In this document: piece by piece, positions 22,661 to 34,806 of the stretch
Layout of the letters: each line of letters begins with the position of its first letter
Numbering within the stretch: position 1 is the stretch's first letter
Origin: Petaurus breviceps papuanus
Lineage: Eukaryota; Chordata; Mammalia; Diprotodontia; Petauridae
Direction of reading: 5' to 3'
Assembly (NCBI GenBank): GCA_028583685.1
Contig: JAMXIF010001183.1
Span: forward strand, 11,027,873 to 11,091,872
DNA: 64,000 bases
Notes under the pieces: generated by a model
The model's database searches: none
Told to the model about the DNA's origin: nothing
What the model saw: only the letters and a program-made list of their open reading frames with translations
Translations under genes and position numbers: made by a program

Positions 22661-23389
22661 TCTAGAAAGAAAATACTTGTGAAGCCAGGAAAGTTCTCAT
22701 TCTATTTAACATTTGCTCAGATAAATTCAGGGCTCTTTATTTCCTATTCCTGATTCAAATTTCCCACCTTGTTCTCCATTGGCTAGAATCAACTTCCTTG
22801 AGCTGCTTATTTCACATTCTCCTCCTTGATATGTTCCCCCTCCTTCATCATGTATGGCATGTGCATTTAAATTGGCTTGCTCCACCCTGGGGTGTGTTGG
22901 ATAATATTAAACAGCTCATTAAGCATGCATACAAGCTTGTGACCTTTTACTTGATCAGAAGCTTGGTTCTGCTAGGTCACAGCCCTGATTAGAACCAGCC
23001 ACCTCTGACTTACATCCTGTTATCACTCCTTCTGTGGAAACAGAATTCGTTCCTTTGTTTCTTAAAATACAAATATAGTTTTCATGCCTAAATAGGGAGG
23101 AGTCCAAATTGAAAAAGGAAACCAGAGACTAACACCTATTTCCCTAATCTATATATATTGGTCACCAGTTAGGATGGTGGTAGAAACACACCTGTGTTAT
23201 GCCACTTTAGGCATCATTTGATCTTTTATACTGTCTTGTTGAAGACCTTGTTGACAATTGACACTCAACACAATAAAAAGCATTTGAGTTCTCACAACAC
23301 AATAGGAATAATACCTACTTTTCACTAAAATTTGTTTTGGGAAACCTCATTGAAAGCAAAACCAGGCTAGCTATATAAGTTTCTCCATT
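22661..23389. other. Intergenic, probable L1 scrap
   Basis: A short ORF2-like piece (AACCAGAGACTAACACCTAT, the YRPISL-type region) lies near 23120-23160. The rest is unassigned. Confidence 0.4.
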
Positions 23390-23940
23390 TTTCTCTAGCA
23401 ACTAACCATTGGGATACAAGTTCAAAGAATACCAATCCTGAAGCACAAGGAGTTTATATTATAATAGGATGTATGTTATACACTTACATATTACATGTAT
23501 ATATGTAAACATGGGAAATACACATATTAATATATACTGAACAAATGTAAATATATGCAAAGTTAAATGCAAGGTAGTTTGGCCAGAAGGGCAATAGCAA
23601 TTGGAATTATCTTATCAGGAAAAACTTCATGCAGAAGATACTGTCTGAATTGTAACTTAAAGAAAGAAGTGAAAGTAAGGAAGGCATGTGGGACTGAGAG
23701 TACAAAGGCATGGAGGTAAGAATTGCTTATGAGAAATAGAAAAAAAGACCTGTTTGGATTGCAGAGCTCAGGGGGAGGAATAATGTAAGATAAGAAGGGA
23801 CCAGGTTGGGTAGGGCTTTAAAAACTGAATGAAAGAGTATATGTTTCATCCTAAATACAATAGGAAGGCAGTGGAGTTCTTGAATAGGGAAGTTGTTTGA
23901 TCAAATGGGTGCTTAGGGAAAATTATATTGGTGGAAGTAT
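23390..23940 (+). repeat. Long ancient interspersed repeat, copy 1 (partial)
   Basis: It carries the same sequence type as the next copy (GGAGTTTATATTATAATAGG, GGGTAGGGCTTTAAAAACTG, TGTTTGATCAAATGGGTGCT). The wording is that of a purine-rich ancient repeat found across mammals whose family name I cannot recall. Confidence 0.5.
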
Positions 23941-24082
23941 ATATATGATAGTCATGAGGGACTTGAGGCAGGGAATGCATATACACATTCATGTATGTAT
24001 GTGTGTATATGTATATCTATAGATACATAATATGCACATATATCCATAGATACACACACATACATACACACACACACACTGA

Positions 24083-25265
24083 ATATATGCAAATACAAGA
24101 TGATTTTTTGGAGGAAGGCCCTGTCAGCTGGGCCAGAGGTAATATCGAAAAAGGTTTCATGTAGAGGGCAGAACTTGAGCTGAATTTGGAAGCAAACAAG
24201 GTTTTTAAAGAGGTAAAGGAATGAGGGAGTGTAGTCCAGTCCCAGGGAATAGCAATTGCAAAGCTGCAGGAAGGGGAGATGGCATGACACATGTGAGAAA
24301 CAGGAAGACAGCCAGTTCATCTGGAACATAGAGTGTAAGAAGGTGAGCAATACATAAGCTGGAAAGGTAGTTTGGGGCCACGTTGTGATGGGCTTTAATG
24401 CCAGAGGAGTTGGTTGGTTTTGTTTTTTTTTTAAGTCCTAAAGGCAGTATACCTGTACAATCTATTGATTGGAGAATGATGGGATCAGACCATTCATTCA
24501 TTCAAAATCACTTTAGCAGCTGTGTCAAAATGGATTGGACTGGTGATTGATTTACGATGAAGGAAACCAATTAGGGGGCTACTGTGAAAGTGCAGGTGGG
24601 AGATAATGAGAGACAACTAACTTGGTGGTTGTACAAGAGAAGAAAATGTATTTGAGAGATAGAAATGATGTGATTTAGCAGCTTATTGAGTGTGTTAGGA
24701 GGAGAGTGAAGAACCAAGTTTGACTCTGAGGTGGCAAATCTGGGTGGCTGGAAGGACAGTGGAACCCTTGACCAAAATAGGGAAGTTTGGAAGAGGGGGT
24801 GGGGGATGAAAGATAATGAGTTTTGGGACATGCTGGACATGCTGGTTTCAGACTCCTATGGGACATCCTGTTCCAAATTTGTCTAGTAGGCAATTTGTGA
24901 TGTAGGACCAGAGCTGAGGGGAGAGACTAGGGCTGGATATATAGATCTGGAAACTGTCTGCATAGAAATGATAATTAAACTCATGAGCTAATGAGGTCAA
25001 CAAATGAAGACAGAGAGAAAAGAGAAGAGGATATGGGACAGAGCATGGCTGGAGGTGGGGGGTGGGGGAGAAGGGAAGAAGAGACTTACCGTTATGTGTT
25101 ACGATCTAGCAAAAGACACTGAGGAATTGTCAGATAGGCATGAAGAAAACCAAGAGAAAAACTATCATTAAAAAGCCAGAGAGGAGAGAATATCCAGGAG
25201 TGGGTGGTAAACAGTGTCAAATGCTGCTGTGAGGTCAAGATTTTGTAAGATTTGTAGATCAAGAT
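24083..25265 (+). repeat. Long ancient interspersed repeat, copy 2
   Basis: GATGGGCTTTAATGCCAGAG, TTAGCAGCTGTGTCAAAATG, GAAACCAATTAGGGGGCTAC, GGGCTGGATATATAGATCTG and AACAGTGTCAAATGCTGCTG are phrases of an ancient mammalian repeat. This copy runs much further than copy 1. Its reverse strand holds meaningless open frames of up to 132 codons. Confidence 0.55.
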
Positions 25266-27250
25266 TTGTAAAGGCCTTTCCAGATATTTTAAATTGGTAT
25301 GCCTTTAATACATTTGATAAAGAATCTTTTATATTATCTTTTATCTTTAAAAGTTAATACAGAAACTGTTTCCCCTTCCCTTCCCCCCCCCCTTTTTTAG
25401 GATACCAGATAATAAACAAGATGGAAGTACAATAATAAAATCTGAAATGTAGTTAGGATTTTTCTGAATTTCCTTACAAACACTTGTAGTTTTTATTATT
25501 TCAATTTACTTAAGAACTATGCAGCTGAAAATAACAATTGTTAACTTTACTAGCCAGGTCCAGAGAAAATAGCAGACCTATTATTAAATAAGAAAATCCC
25601 AAAGAGAATCAATCTAATCTGATAAGAAATCTCCATTTATAGAAGCCTAGGAAAACGATTAGTTGTTTCTAATGGGTAAAGACTTGTACTTCCACTGTTA
25701 GCATCTGTTGGGTTGGAGAGTTGAAGGGCAGCTTAGGGAGGAGAGGCTTAAATAAACCCCACTCATTTTTACAGCAATGTGTAACTTCCATATTTTGAAA
25801 GGTTATCTGAAGAATTCTCCATCTTCTCTGTTGGAATAGTAAATACTAAAAACACCAAGGCAAACATTCAAAGTTCAGCAGTTCTCAGTGACCATTTAGC
25901 TGGTAATTTTTGAAAACTGAGACTTTTAGATGTGTATTTTCATTAAGTTGAGGACTGGTGTATTCCTTCTCGCTAGGTGTATTCAAGTGAAGCCTGGATG
26001 ACCATTTATTGGGCACATTGTTAAGGAAATTGATTTTCAATTATAGGTTGGACTAGATGGTCTCTGAGATTCCTTCCAACTCTGAGAATCTCTGATTATG
26101 TAGGCTTTTTGAGTATAACCTCTTAACAAACCTTACCAGCAATTTGGGAGAGATGGTTCACTTTCGGTACTCTTCCTGGATATTTTGGCATAAAGTTTAT
26201 TTTTTAATCCCAACAACTTGCAGACTGTTTGTTGTGGTCCATCCCTGGACGTGGAGACTCTTTATGAAACACCCAAGAATGCCCATGTTATGGTCCAGGT
26301 ATTTGTGATTTTCATGCTTAAAAACCCTACTGGTGCCATAAGCAGGTGGACCCCTTTTTAGGAAGGAGGACTTCATTTGCATATCATTTCCCTCACTTTG
26401 AAATTAAACTTATGCTTCATTCCTGACTCTCCTGTCTCTAACCTGCTCTGTTCGTCTCCCTTCATCCACAGGTTAGAGGCTGGTTTAGTCCAATTGACAT
26501 GTGTTTAATGTGAAAAACATGTTAAACAACATTTTTGTCCTGAGGAATCTTTCTCTAATGATATCAGATGTAATTTGGGCTTCATAAGTGTAAATTCTTA
26601 AAGTATACCAAGGAAAGATAGAGACTAAAGGCTTCAGTTTTGAATTTGGGAGTAACATTGAGCTAGAGGAGAAGGACATAGTTACAAATACGTTAGTATT
26701 CTCCTGACAGGACACACCAAGCATAAAGCTATCAAGGAGACAACTGTGGTAGTATATATCAAGTTACTTTGGGACATCCTGAAACTAAAGCTTTCCTAAG
26801 TTTCCCTCAGAGAAATGCATATTTAAACAAGCAATTAACAGTTATTCAATACCATCATTAACATTTACTTCAGATATGGACAGTAAGAAACCTGGAAGTT
26901 ATTCTAACAAAACCCCCTATAATAAGGAAACCTAGGGCCCAACACCCTAAGGTACTTTTGAAAGATTAACACTTTCTTTTCAAAAAGGAGAGAGAGCCCA
27001 TGGTAATCAGGTTAAAAACTTACAGAATCTTTGTACTTTTGGACATCTCTTCATGAGCCGGAAGTAAAGGCTAACAATAGATACATGCTAATAGATTTGT
27101 TGAATATAAACCAGAAGTAGTTTACCTGAAGATGGAGTGAATGAAACTTCTAAGATCCAAGAGTGGCATCACAAGGTCCTCAAAAAGTGACATCCACATG
27201 ATGTAAACCAACAATGTTTTGACAAGGAAGTGTCCAAGAAGTAGCTGAAT
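25266..27250. other. Intergenic, little recognised
   Basis: A MIR/THER tail (GGACTAGATGGTCTCTGAGA) lies at about 26040-26095. A C-run is at 25385-25393. Nothing else is supported. Confidence 0.5.
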
Positions 27251-27667
27251 TGTTGAGAGCCAAAATACTTGATTCAGCACTCACATTGTTGTACATGGCG
27301 CCATTCTGGCTCCCCTGATCTCTTTCCCCTCCTGCTTGCTATTCTAACCAGCCATCTTTCTCTCCTTCACAGAAATGAGCAAACTGACAGTTTTAGCCCA
27401 CCAAGGAAAACCCGCACACCAAAATTAAAATATGTACTAACCAGTTGCTGATTTTTGCTTCTGTAAGTTCCTGCTTACACAATCCTTGACTGTTAGGCAT
27501 GTGGCTTGCCTTTATATACCGATGGCTTGCCCGTGTTCACAGCTGTTCCATTTGGGTCTGGCCCTGAGCAGTCATGCAGTGCTAATAAAAGTCCACTTTC
27601 AATTTACCCTGGGGGTGGGAGAGGGGGGGGAGGGGGGACTTCTCTCTCACTTTATTTGGCATAACAA
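27251..27667 (+). mobile_element. Probable LTR (fossil)
   Basis: It starts TGTTGAGAGCC and has CCTTTATATACCGATG (TATA, 27511), AATAAA at 27584-27589 and a G-rich stretch, ending near GGCATAACA. Order and spacing fit an LTR; no target duplication was found, so the ends are approximate. Confidence 0.5.
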
Positions 27668-27669
27668 TG

Positions 27670-28030
27670 TAACTCCTGTGGTGGTCAGCTCCAATATAGA
27701 TACCTTTGATGATTGGGCTTCTGCTTTGAAGCCTTTTGTCAGTATCCTTTGTGAGGCTATCACATATGAGAGGAGTTACCTGACTACAAGATCAAAGGTT
27801 TTACCCTAAGACTTTAGTTACCTAGATAACAATTCCTTATTTAATTATCTGTTCTGTGCTACTTCCAGGATATAACAGACTAAGATAATGATAAGAAAAC
27901 TTGAATCCTGTTCCTTTGTCTGATTTGCTCTATAAAAACCTTATCCTAAGAATCAATAAACAGAGTTCAGAGTTCTTCCATGAACTACCCACATGGCCTG
28001 GTCATTTCTTATTTACATCTCCAACCAAGC
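27670..28030 (+). mobile_element. Probable second LTR-like unit (fossil)
   Basis: TTGCTCTATAAAAACCTTAT (TATA) is followed 20 bases later by AATCAATAAACAGAG (poly(A) signal, 27955-27960) and a short U5-like part. The start is undefined. Confidence 0.4.
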
Positions 28031-28246
28031 TTAGTGCTGGACAACGAGTTCCTCCCAGCACTGAATGATGTAAATTTGTTTTTGGAAATGTATGACAATC
28101 CAAGAGTAGGTTATCACTCTCAGAAATTAGAGGCACTTTTTCTAAATTTTTCAAAATACTTATTCATTAAAGCAGATTATATAAGGAAATAGTGAAACCT
28201 GTGCAATCTGCCTACTGAATACATAGCATGAAATCTAAGTGACTAA

Positions 28247-28773
28247 TGTTAATGGGATGTAAGATCTTCCCTGTCTCACTATGGAACCATTTAGGGAAGC
28301 TTGCTAGAGGAGGGGCTTGTAGGAAGGCTTTCACACCTTTTGCTAATTTTTAATTAGGTACTGAGTCAGGGGGGTCGTGATACCTTCTGGCTCTGAGAAG
28401 TGTATATAATATGAATTGGTATTTTGCTTTGGGGGTTTGCTTATGAGAAGGAACTCGTGATTCCTTGGTTGAGATTCTGAGTGGTCGTATGTTCAGAGCT
28501 ACTGAATTATTCAGATATAAAGGCTTTCTCCATCCAGGGATGTATGTAAAGTGTATAGTTGATTCAGGCAATCAGAACCCCATCTGTTGGCCTTTATTTT
28601 CTCTGTTTGTATGTTCTCTGAAGTTCAGGGTGCTGACTTTTCCCCTGAACTAGTGAATGTAATTTAAAAAGATTGTTGACCACTTAAACAGCTATCTTTC
28701 CTAGTAAAGCAGATCTAAGAACCTATGCTAGCAGCCATCCTGACTGGGTATGCCAGTGTGGTGGCTGCTATAG
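28247..28773 (+). mobile_element. LTR copy A of a two-LTR fossil
   Basis: It starts TGTTAATGGGATGTAAGATC, has GTGTATATAATATG (TATA) and ends ...AGTGTGGTGGCTGCTATAG. It matches copy B at 29784-30539 over the start, the AGGAAGGCTTTCA..CTTTT region, the TATA region, and the end (AAAGCAGATCTAAGAACCTA). Ends are approximate. Confidence 0.6.
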
Positions 28774-29783
28774 TGACCTGAAAGTAAGGATTATATATGA
28801 GAAGCATGCTGTTGTTCATGAACTAATAGATGGCAGACAACCATACCATAATAAAGACTTCAAAATATCCTTGAGAATTCAACAAATGCTCTGCACCATA
28901 ACCAGACCATCATCACAAACAGAATTGTTCATAATCACTTGTACTTAATATCAATTAAATAATAAAATGCTTTAAAAAAATTATAAATGCTTCTAATAAA
29001 TGTCACTAAATCAAATACAGTATTCACAATCTCCAAGTTATATGGAAAGAATAGCTTTCAAAATATATACCTATAAGAAAAAAATCAAAATCATATGGAA
29101 GTGGGATAAGGTATGTGTCACTCCCATTATTCTGTTTTCTGTAGTCTTATTCCAAAGATGCTCAGAAGAAATTTTCAGCAAGTTTACAGAAGATAAACTT
29201 ACATTCGAATGCTCTTCTTCAAACACAATTTTATCCACTTATGTAAGTCTTTAGGACATTAAACATAAACGATCAGTAGCTGTATATTAACGTATCTGGC
29301 GATTCCTATCTGAATCCTGTCAAATAAGATAAGAAGGAACATATAGCAACAACAGTGATAGTAACTGAGTACACTGACATGGGAATTTAAGGTTTACATA
29401 GCACAACAAGGCTGGAGGTAGGTAGTTAAAGTGGAATTATCCCCATTTTAATTATCCCCTGTTTGATGGTGAGGCTCAGAAAGTTTAAGTGAATTGCTCA
29501 TAGACACAACTATTATGTATTAGAGCTGGGACCTGAACCCATCTTCTGACTGTATGTCCAATGGAATATAGTCTAACTGACCTGTTATTAAATCATTTAA
29601 TAAGAAAGTTTGAAGGAGAAGGGGGTTGGTCAGTGGACAGATGAGAGTCTGTGATAGAATTATGTATATATATGTCTTATGGAGATTTATCATGTGCTTA
29701 GATGATCAACATTCATCAGTGACATGCAACTGGCTAAAATTCTCATTCAAGAATTATTTATCCCCCACTCTTCCTCAACTTGC
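28774..29783. other. Stretch between two related LTRs
   Basis: About 1 kb, with a reverse MIR copy (29345-29575). No retroviral gene is recognised, so it is either a much reduced internal region or ordinary sequence between two solo LTRs. Confidence 0.4.
29345..29575 (-). repeat. MIR-type CORE-SINE
   Basis: Reverse copy: TTTAAGGTTTACATAGCACA, CCCCATTTTAATTATCCCCT, then GAGGCTCAGAAAGTTTAAGT and ACCTGAACCCATCTTCTGAC. Confidence 0.7.
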
Positions 29784-30539
29784 TGTAGGGTTAATGGAAT
29801 ATAAGATCTTCTCTATCCATTAATAGACCTACATGAACAGGTGTTCCTTTTCCCCTTGGACCAGGGGCTGGGTTCCCAGGTCTAAAAGGTATTTGTAAAA
29901 CAGGTATTTCAATCATGGATGTCTTGCTGCTTTGAGTTCTGGCCCAGTTCACAGCTCTGACACATCCTGAATCACATAGAGCCCACCAGGTGATTCAGGG
30001 AGATTTATATTGCCTAGGGGGAGGAACTTGCCTAAAGAGAGGTTTGCTTAGGGGCGGAGCTTGCTTAACTGGAGGCTTGCTTGCAGGAAGGCTTTCATAC
30101 TTTTTGGTACTGAGCCAATTAGGCACTGAGACATGTGGTTTGTGATGCCTTCTGACTGAGCCTATTAGTTGAAAACTATATATGCTGGGAGGTTGGTATT
30201 TTACTTTGGGGCTCACTAATGGGAAGGATGTTTCTTTGTGATTTGGCCAGATGAGACTCTGGTAGCCATTGTTAAGGATCGGTGCTTCCCCCCTCCCCTT
30301 CACCCCCCCCCCCCCCCCCAGGTGCTGGTGCTTCCTGGTCTGGTGATTAGGCATCTATTACTCTGTTTAGACACTTGGAGCCCTGTCTTTTGGATTCTTT
30401 CTTGGATACTCACTTCTTTCTACTTATCTGTTAATTAAAGTTAGATCATGAACCCTTTTAAAGCTGTCTTTCCTTTAGAAAAGCAGATCAAAGAACCTGT
30501 GTTAGCAGCTCACCCTGTATGCTAGTGTGGTTGCTAACA
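29784..30539 (+). mobile_element. LTR copy B of a two-LTR fossil
   Basis: It starts TGTAGGGTTAATGGAATATA, has AAACTATATATGCTGGG (TATA), a C-run (30303-30320), AATTAAAGTTAG (ATTAAA signal) and a U5 ending GTGTGGTTGCTAACA. It is longer than copy A because of extra sequence near its start. Confidence 0.6.
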
Positions 30540-30747
30540 CATTTACTTAGACAGGAATGATGAGAAGGCATCTGGTGCCTGAGTAATAAATCCTTCAAAG
30601 CCAATTGCTATCTGCTGCTGTCAATGGCAGCTACCTGTTGGGTGCTGTCCTTTGAGTACAGAACCAGCTCTTGTTGGTGGTTGACTGATACCCCAGAGTC
30701 TTTCTCTTTAATCAATCCCTAAACCCGCTGATAACTGGATGGCTTAT

Positions 30748-30752
<5 letters not shown>

Positions 30753-30799
<47 letters not shown>
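30753..30799. repeat. (GT)n microsatellite
   Basis: About 23 uninterrupted GT units. Confidence 0.95.
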
Positions 30800-30800
<1 letters not shown>

Positions 30801-31135
30801 CACAGAGAGCAAGACTGGTAATCTGGTGAAGTTTTATGAACACCTCAGAATAAGAATGTTTTTAAATGTATTAAATAAAATACATGAGAACATATAGGAA
30901 ACCAGAGGTCAGTATAAATAAAGATATAGTTTTGTTCTTATCCAAGGCCATAGATTCCTGAAAGTCTTTCCATGGATTCCAGGCAAAGAAACCTTGGATT
31001 CTCACTCTTTCTGCACTATTTATGCAGTTACTCAGATCTACAGTTCTTGATGGGCCCTCTAGTGGCAGATACAATATCTCAAAATTATTTCATCACACTT
31101 AAAAAGTTCTTTAGGATTGCTGAAAGAAAGCAAGC

Positions 31136-31270
31136 TTGTGGAATAATTCGTATTTCAATAATATTTTTCCGCCACAACTCTGATGTTTGTAGTACAAGCA
31201 TTATTTTGCCCACTTTATAGATGAGGGAATTGAGACTCAGAGGACAATTTAAGGCTACGCTGTTGTTAGA
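31136..31270 (-). repeat. MIR fragment
   Basis: Reverse copy with CCCACTTTATAGATGAGGGA, ATTGAGACTCAGAGGACAAT. Confidence 0.65.
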
Positions 31271-32280
31271 CAAAGCTTACAGAAACAAAGTGGATGGAGA
31301 TGTTCAATTTAGTGGGAGATGTGGGATTTTTTTTTTGGCTGCTGATTAAATTTTGAACTAAATTAAATCTATTTTTTATTATGCCTCTCAATATCCTTAC
31401 TTTATTCCTTTACAAAGCAACCTAAAATTAAATGGAAAAAAAATCAATGAAATATAATTTATGGTTATTTCACAAGTCTAGATTAAGATTCCTACAACTA
31501 ACTCTCTCTCTCACTCATATTTTCTTTTTAATAGGGTGCTTATACTATAAACATAGAATAATGAGCAATGTGGCTTTGGGAAGCAATTCAATACTCCTGT
31601 AATTTAGTATTACAAAAGAAATGATTTTTCTGTAATCATAGACATAAAACAACCATTCTTAGAGCACTGAATATACTCCTACCAATTCTGTACTCATTGT
31701 GATTAGATCTCACTTCCATTCATTTTAGAAAGGGGGTGCATTTATCCATGTGTGAGGGCTTTGAGATAGAATGTAAATTGAAAAATGTCAGTATGAATTA
31801 TAGCAACCAGTAGTAACTAAGACAACTAACTGATATGTGTCAAGCCTTTGATTCTTTCAGATTTAATTCCTTAAGGCCTAGACAAGGATTCTGAATGTAA
31901 CAGAAGCTTAATAAATGTTTGTTGAATTTAATTAACATATTAGGGATTTGATATATAATAGGACATTATTTTGTTAGTGACATTTTTTTTCATAAACAGA
32001 AAATGGTCCTATTTTGGCACCTGTCTTGGAGTTATCTATCAAGAGCCTCTTAGGATGTTTACATGTTTAGTGATGAGCTTAAAAAAGAAATTACTTATCC
32101 ATGTATTCCAACTAACATTAACCAAAATTGATCAATGAGATTAGCAGACATGAAAGTCGTAGAATCCTAGAATTTTAAAGTTGGTAGGAACTTTTGAGGT
32201 CATCTACTCAAACTCCAGTTTCCAGGGGCAAAGCCATGCTAGAATTAGTCTAACATCAGTTGTCACAAAGAGCTTCTTGC

Positions 32281-32484
32281 CAGGGGTAGGGAACCTGTAG
32301 CCTAGAGGTCACATGTAGCCTTCTAGATCCTTGGATACAGCCTTTTGACTGAGTCCAAGTTTTACAGAACAAATTCTCTTATTAAGTAGATTTGTTCTGT
32401 GAAGTTTGGATTCAGTCAAAGGGCCACACTTGAGAACCTAGAGGGCCATATGTGACCTAGAGGCTGCAGTTCCCCACCCCTATG
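32281..32484. mobile_element. Palindromic hAT-like MITE
   Basis: CAGGGGTAGGGAACCTG at the left mirrors CAGTTCCCCACCCCTATG at the right. AGGTCACATGTAGCCTTCTA mirrors AGAGGGCCATATGTGACCTA further in, so most of the ~200 bp can fold on itself. It is the same family as 17286-17490. Confidence 0.7.
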
Positions 32485-34256
32485 AGACACTCTCATTCTT
32501 CCTTATTAATCAACCAATAAATAATTAAGTGCCCACTATGTGCCAGACATTGTGTTAGCTGCTGAAGATACAAAGGGGAAAAAAAATGGAAACCCATGCT
32601 CCCAAGCTTTAGCTCTATTTCACTCTTTGAAATTTGTGATCTGTAGAGAGGTAAACTCCTAGAAGACAGGAATTTTCTTTTTATGTCTTTATATCTCCAG
32701 AACCTAGTAAATGTGTTGTGTATTGTAGCTGTTTGATATTTTTGAGTTGACTTGACTTTCTGCTGAGATTTGAAACAAAAATGGAAGCTGAGTTGGTCTT
32801 GGGCAAAATTACAAGGTAGGTATTTTGTCTTTATGGTGTGACATTTAAAAAGTTTGAGACACATAATTTTCTGGGTAGTTTGTCATTTTATTAGTAATGC
32901 TAATATTTTTCAATAAAAGCTCAGTGGCACTTGAATGCCAAAGACCCTCATGGTGGCAGGCTCCAGACTTAAATGTTCATCTCCAAATACTATGAACTAT
33001 GAACCTGTGGGTTTTAGCGGTTCTTCTTTCAGTGCAAACACATAACCATGATACCCAACACTTTCCTTTCTCTTTGTGTTTGCTGGTTCCTGATCTTAGG
33101 CAAATGAATGTTGGAGATGGAGCAGACAAAGTTTCAACCTTGTGAAAGTCAAAAGGTCAGAGGAACCAGCCCAGGTCCAGTGACAGGGGTCCATAGCAGC
33201 GGCTGCTCTGGGTGCCACAGTCCTGATACCTCAGGATGAAAAGCCAGTGTAGACACCAGAACCCATTAGTGAATCAACCAGGCAGCTGAGATAATATGTT
33301 GTTCAAGCCAGGGAGCTGACTATTCTTTGTCTATAGTGCATTCAGAGGCAAAGTTGTTTGTAGAAATATTTGTAGCAGCCTTTTTAAAAGGTGGTTCCAC
33401 TCTTTCCAAAGACTGAGATGAGAATGTGCCCTAATTAGGAAGGCAGGATGTATTCATATTCTGTTCTTACTAAATCTTCTCAATAAGTATTGTTCTGTAA
33501 AAGCTAATTAATGTTAACTGCTTATCAATGATATTGGGGAGATATTAGTTACTTAGATGATATTTAGATTCAAACTGTTTATGATATTGGGGCACTTATT
33601 ATAGGGCACTAATTGGTTATGATATAGAGGCACTGGAACACACCAGAATGGGGATCATGGGCAACAGCACTGGACAAGCCACACATCCCTTCATTGGTTT
33701 CTCTAGAACCCTATAGGAATATTTAACAATAGGCTGGCTCTGGCTCAACCTACTGTTGAATTTGGAGTTGGGAGAATGAACCCAGAAACTACATATACAA
33801 CATAAGCTCAGTAGGAGTTAACTTATATGACGCAATGCTGCCATAAAGGTAATTTAATTTTAGGTCGCATTGACAGAAGGATAGTGTGCAGAAAAAGACA
33901 GATTAAAGTCCTTATGTACTTTGTTTCGGTCAAACCACCTGAAGTATACTATTTTATTATAGGCACAATAATTTTACAAAGGACATTGATAAGTTGGACT
34001 ATAAACATGGGTGATTCAAAATAGTGTCATATAATGATCCCTGGAAAGGTTGGTGATAGCTATCCTGAAGAGAAAACTTAGGAGAGTCATGATGGCTATC
34101 ATTAAGTATTTGAAGGTATATCCTGTGGAATGGGTTTAAAGTTGCTTTTCTTGATAGCAGAAATAGGGAAAACTGGTGGAAGCTGCAGAGAGGTAGCTTT
34201 TAACTTGACTAAAAAACACAACCTAAAAGTTAGAGCTGCACAAAAGAAGAATTATC

Positions 34257-34384
34257 TTGATAGGTAATAAATTTTTCATCACTGAAGTTCTTCAAGTGGG
34301 AAATCCCTCTACAACATCCCCGACAAGTGGTCATTGAGCCTCCCCTTGAGGAACTCCAGCGATGAAAAATTCATTATCTATCAA
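34257..34384. repeat. Foldback (inverted repeat) with ~40-bp arms
   Basis: Left arm 34257-34296 and right arm 34345-34384 pair with about 7 mismatches in 40, for example AATAAATTTTTCATCACTG against CAGCGATGAAAAATTCATT, around a 48-base loop. Confidence 0.8.
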
Positions 34385-34549
34385 GGTAAATCATGTCTTT
34401 CCTAAGTTTTCTCTTTTTCAGTTCCTCCCAACTTACCATCCCATAACACTTACATGCTTTCTGTAAGAAGGCCATTACCTCAAGGCCCTGCTGTTCATCT
34501 AGAAGGAAATTAATTTAAGCTAAGATGTTATTGCTTGGTAATGACAATG

Positions 34550-34806
34550 TTATTTCCCTCAATAATATCTTTTGTTTTGAAATCACCTTCAGTCTCCCTA
34601 GCCAGAAGCAGTCTCCCTCTCTTGAACTTTCAGAGTAAATTATTTTATTTTCTCTTTTTATCTTATATAATAGTTACTTGTATGTGTGTCCCATCTTTCC
34701 CTCTAGACTGCAATGTTGATGATAGAAAAGATTTTGTTTTATTTCTGCTTGTATCTCACATAATGCCTTAAATATAGTGGGCACTCAGTACATGCTGTTG
34801 AATTAA
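34550..34806 (+). repeat. L2-like LINE 3' end
   Basis: CTCTAGACTGCAATGTTGAT, ATCTCACATAATGCCTTAAA and GTGGGCACTCAGTACATGCT, ending TTGAATTAAATG, follow the L2 3' end pattern. Confidence 0.6.

Larger units (their letters stand above)
30540..32280. other. Intergenic with microsatellite and MIR copies
   Basis: It holds a (GT)n run (30753-30799), a reverse MIR fragment (31136-31270), an L2-like end (TTAATAAATGTTTGTTGAAT, about 31878-31935) and a reverse MIR/THER tail (32160-32235). No gene. Confidence 0.6.

Noticed and set aside
23952-24501. Overlapping minus-strand frames of up to 132 codons as genes
   Set aside because: They run through an ancient repeat and CA-rich microsatellite in several frames without coding character.
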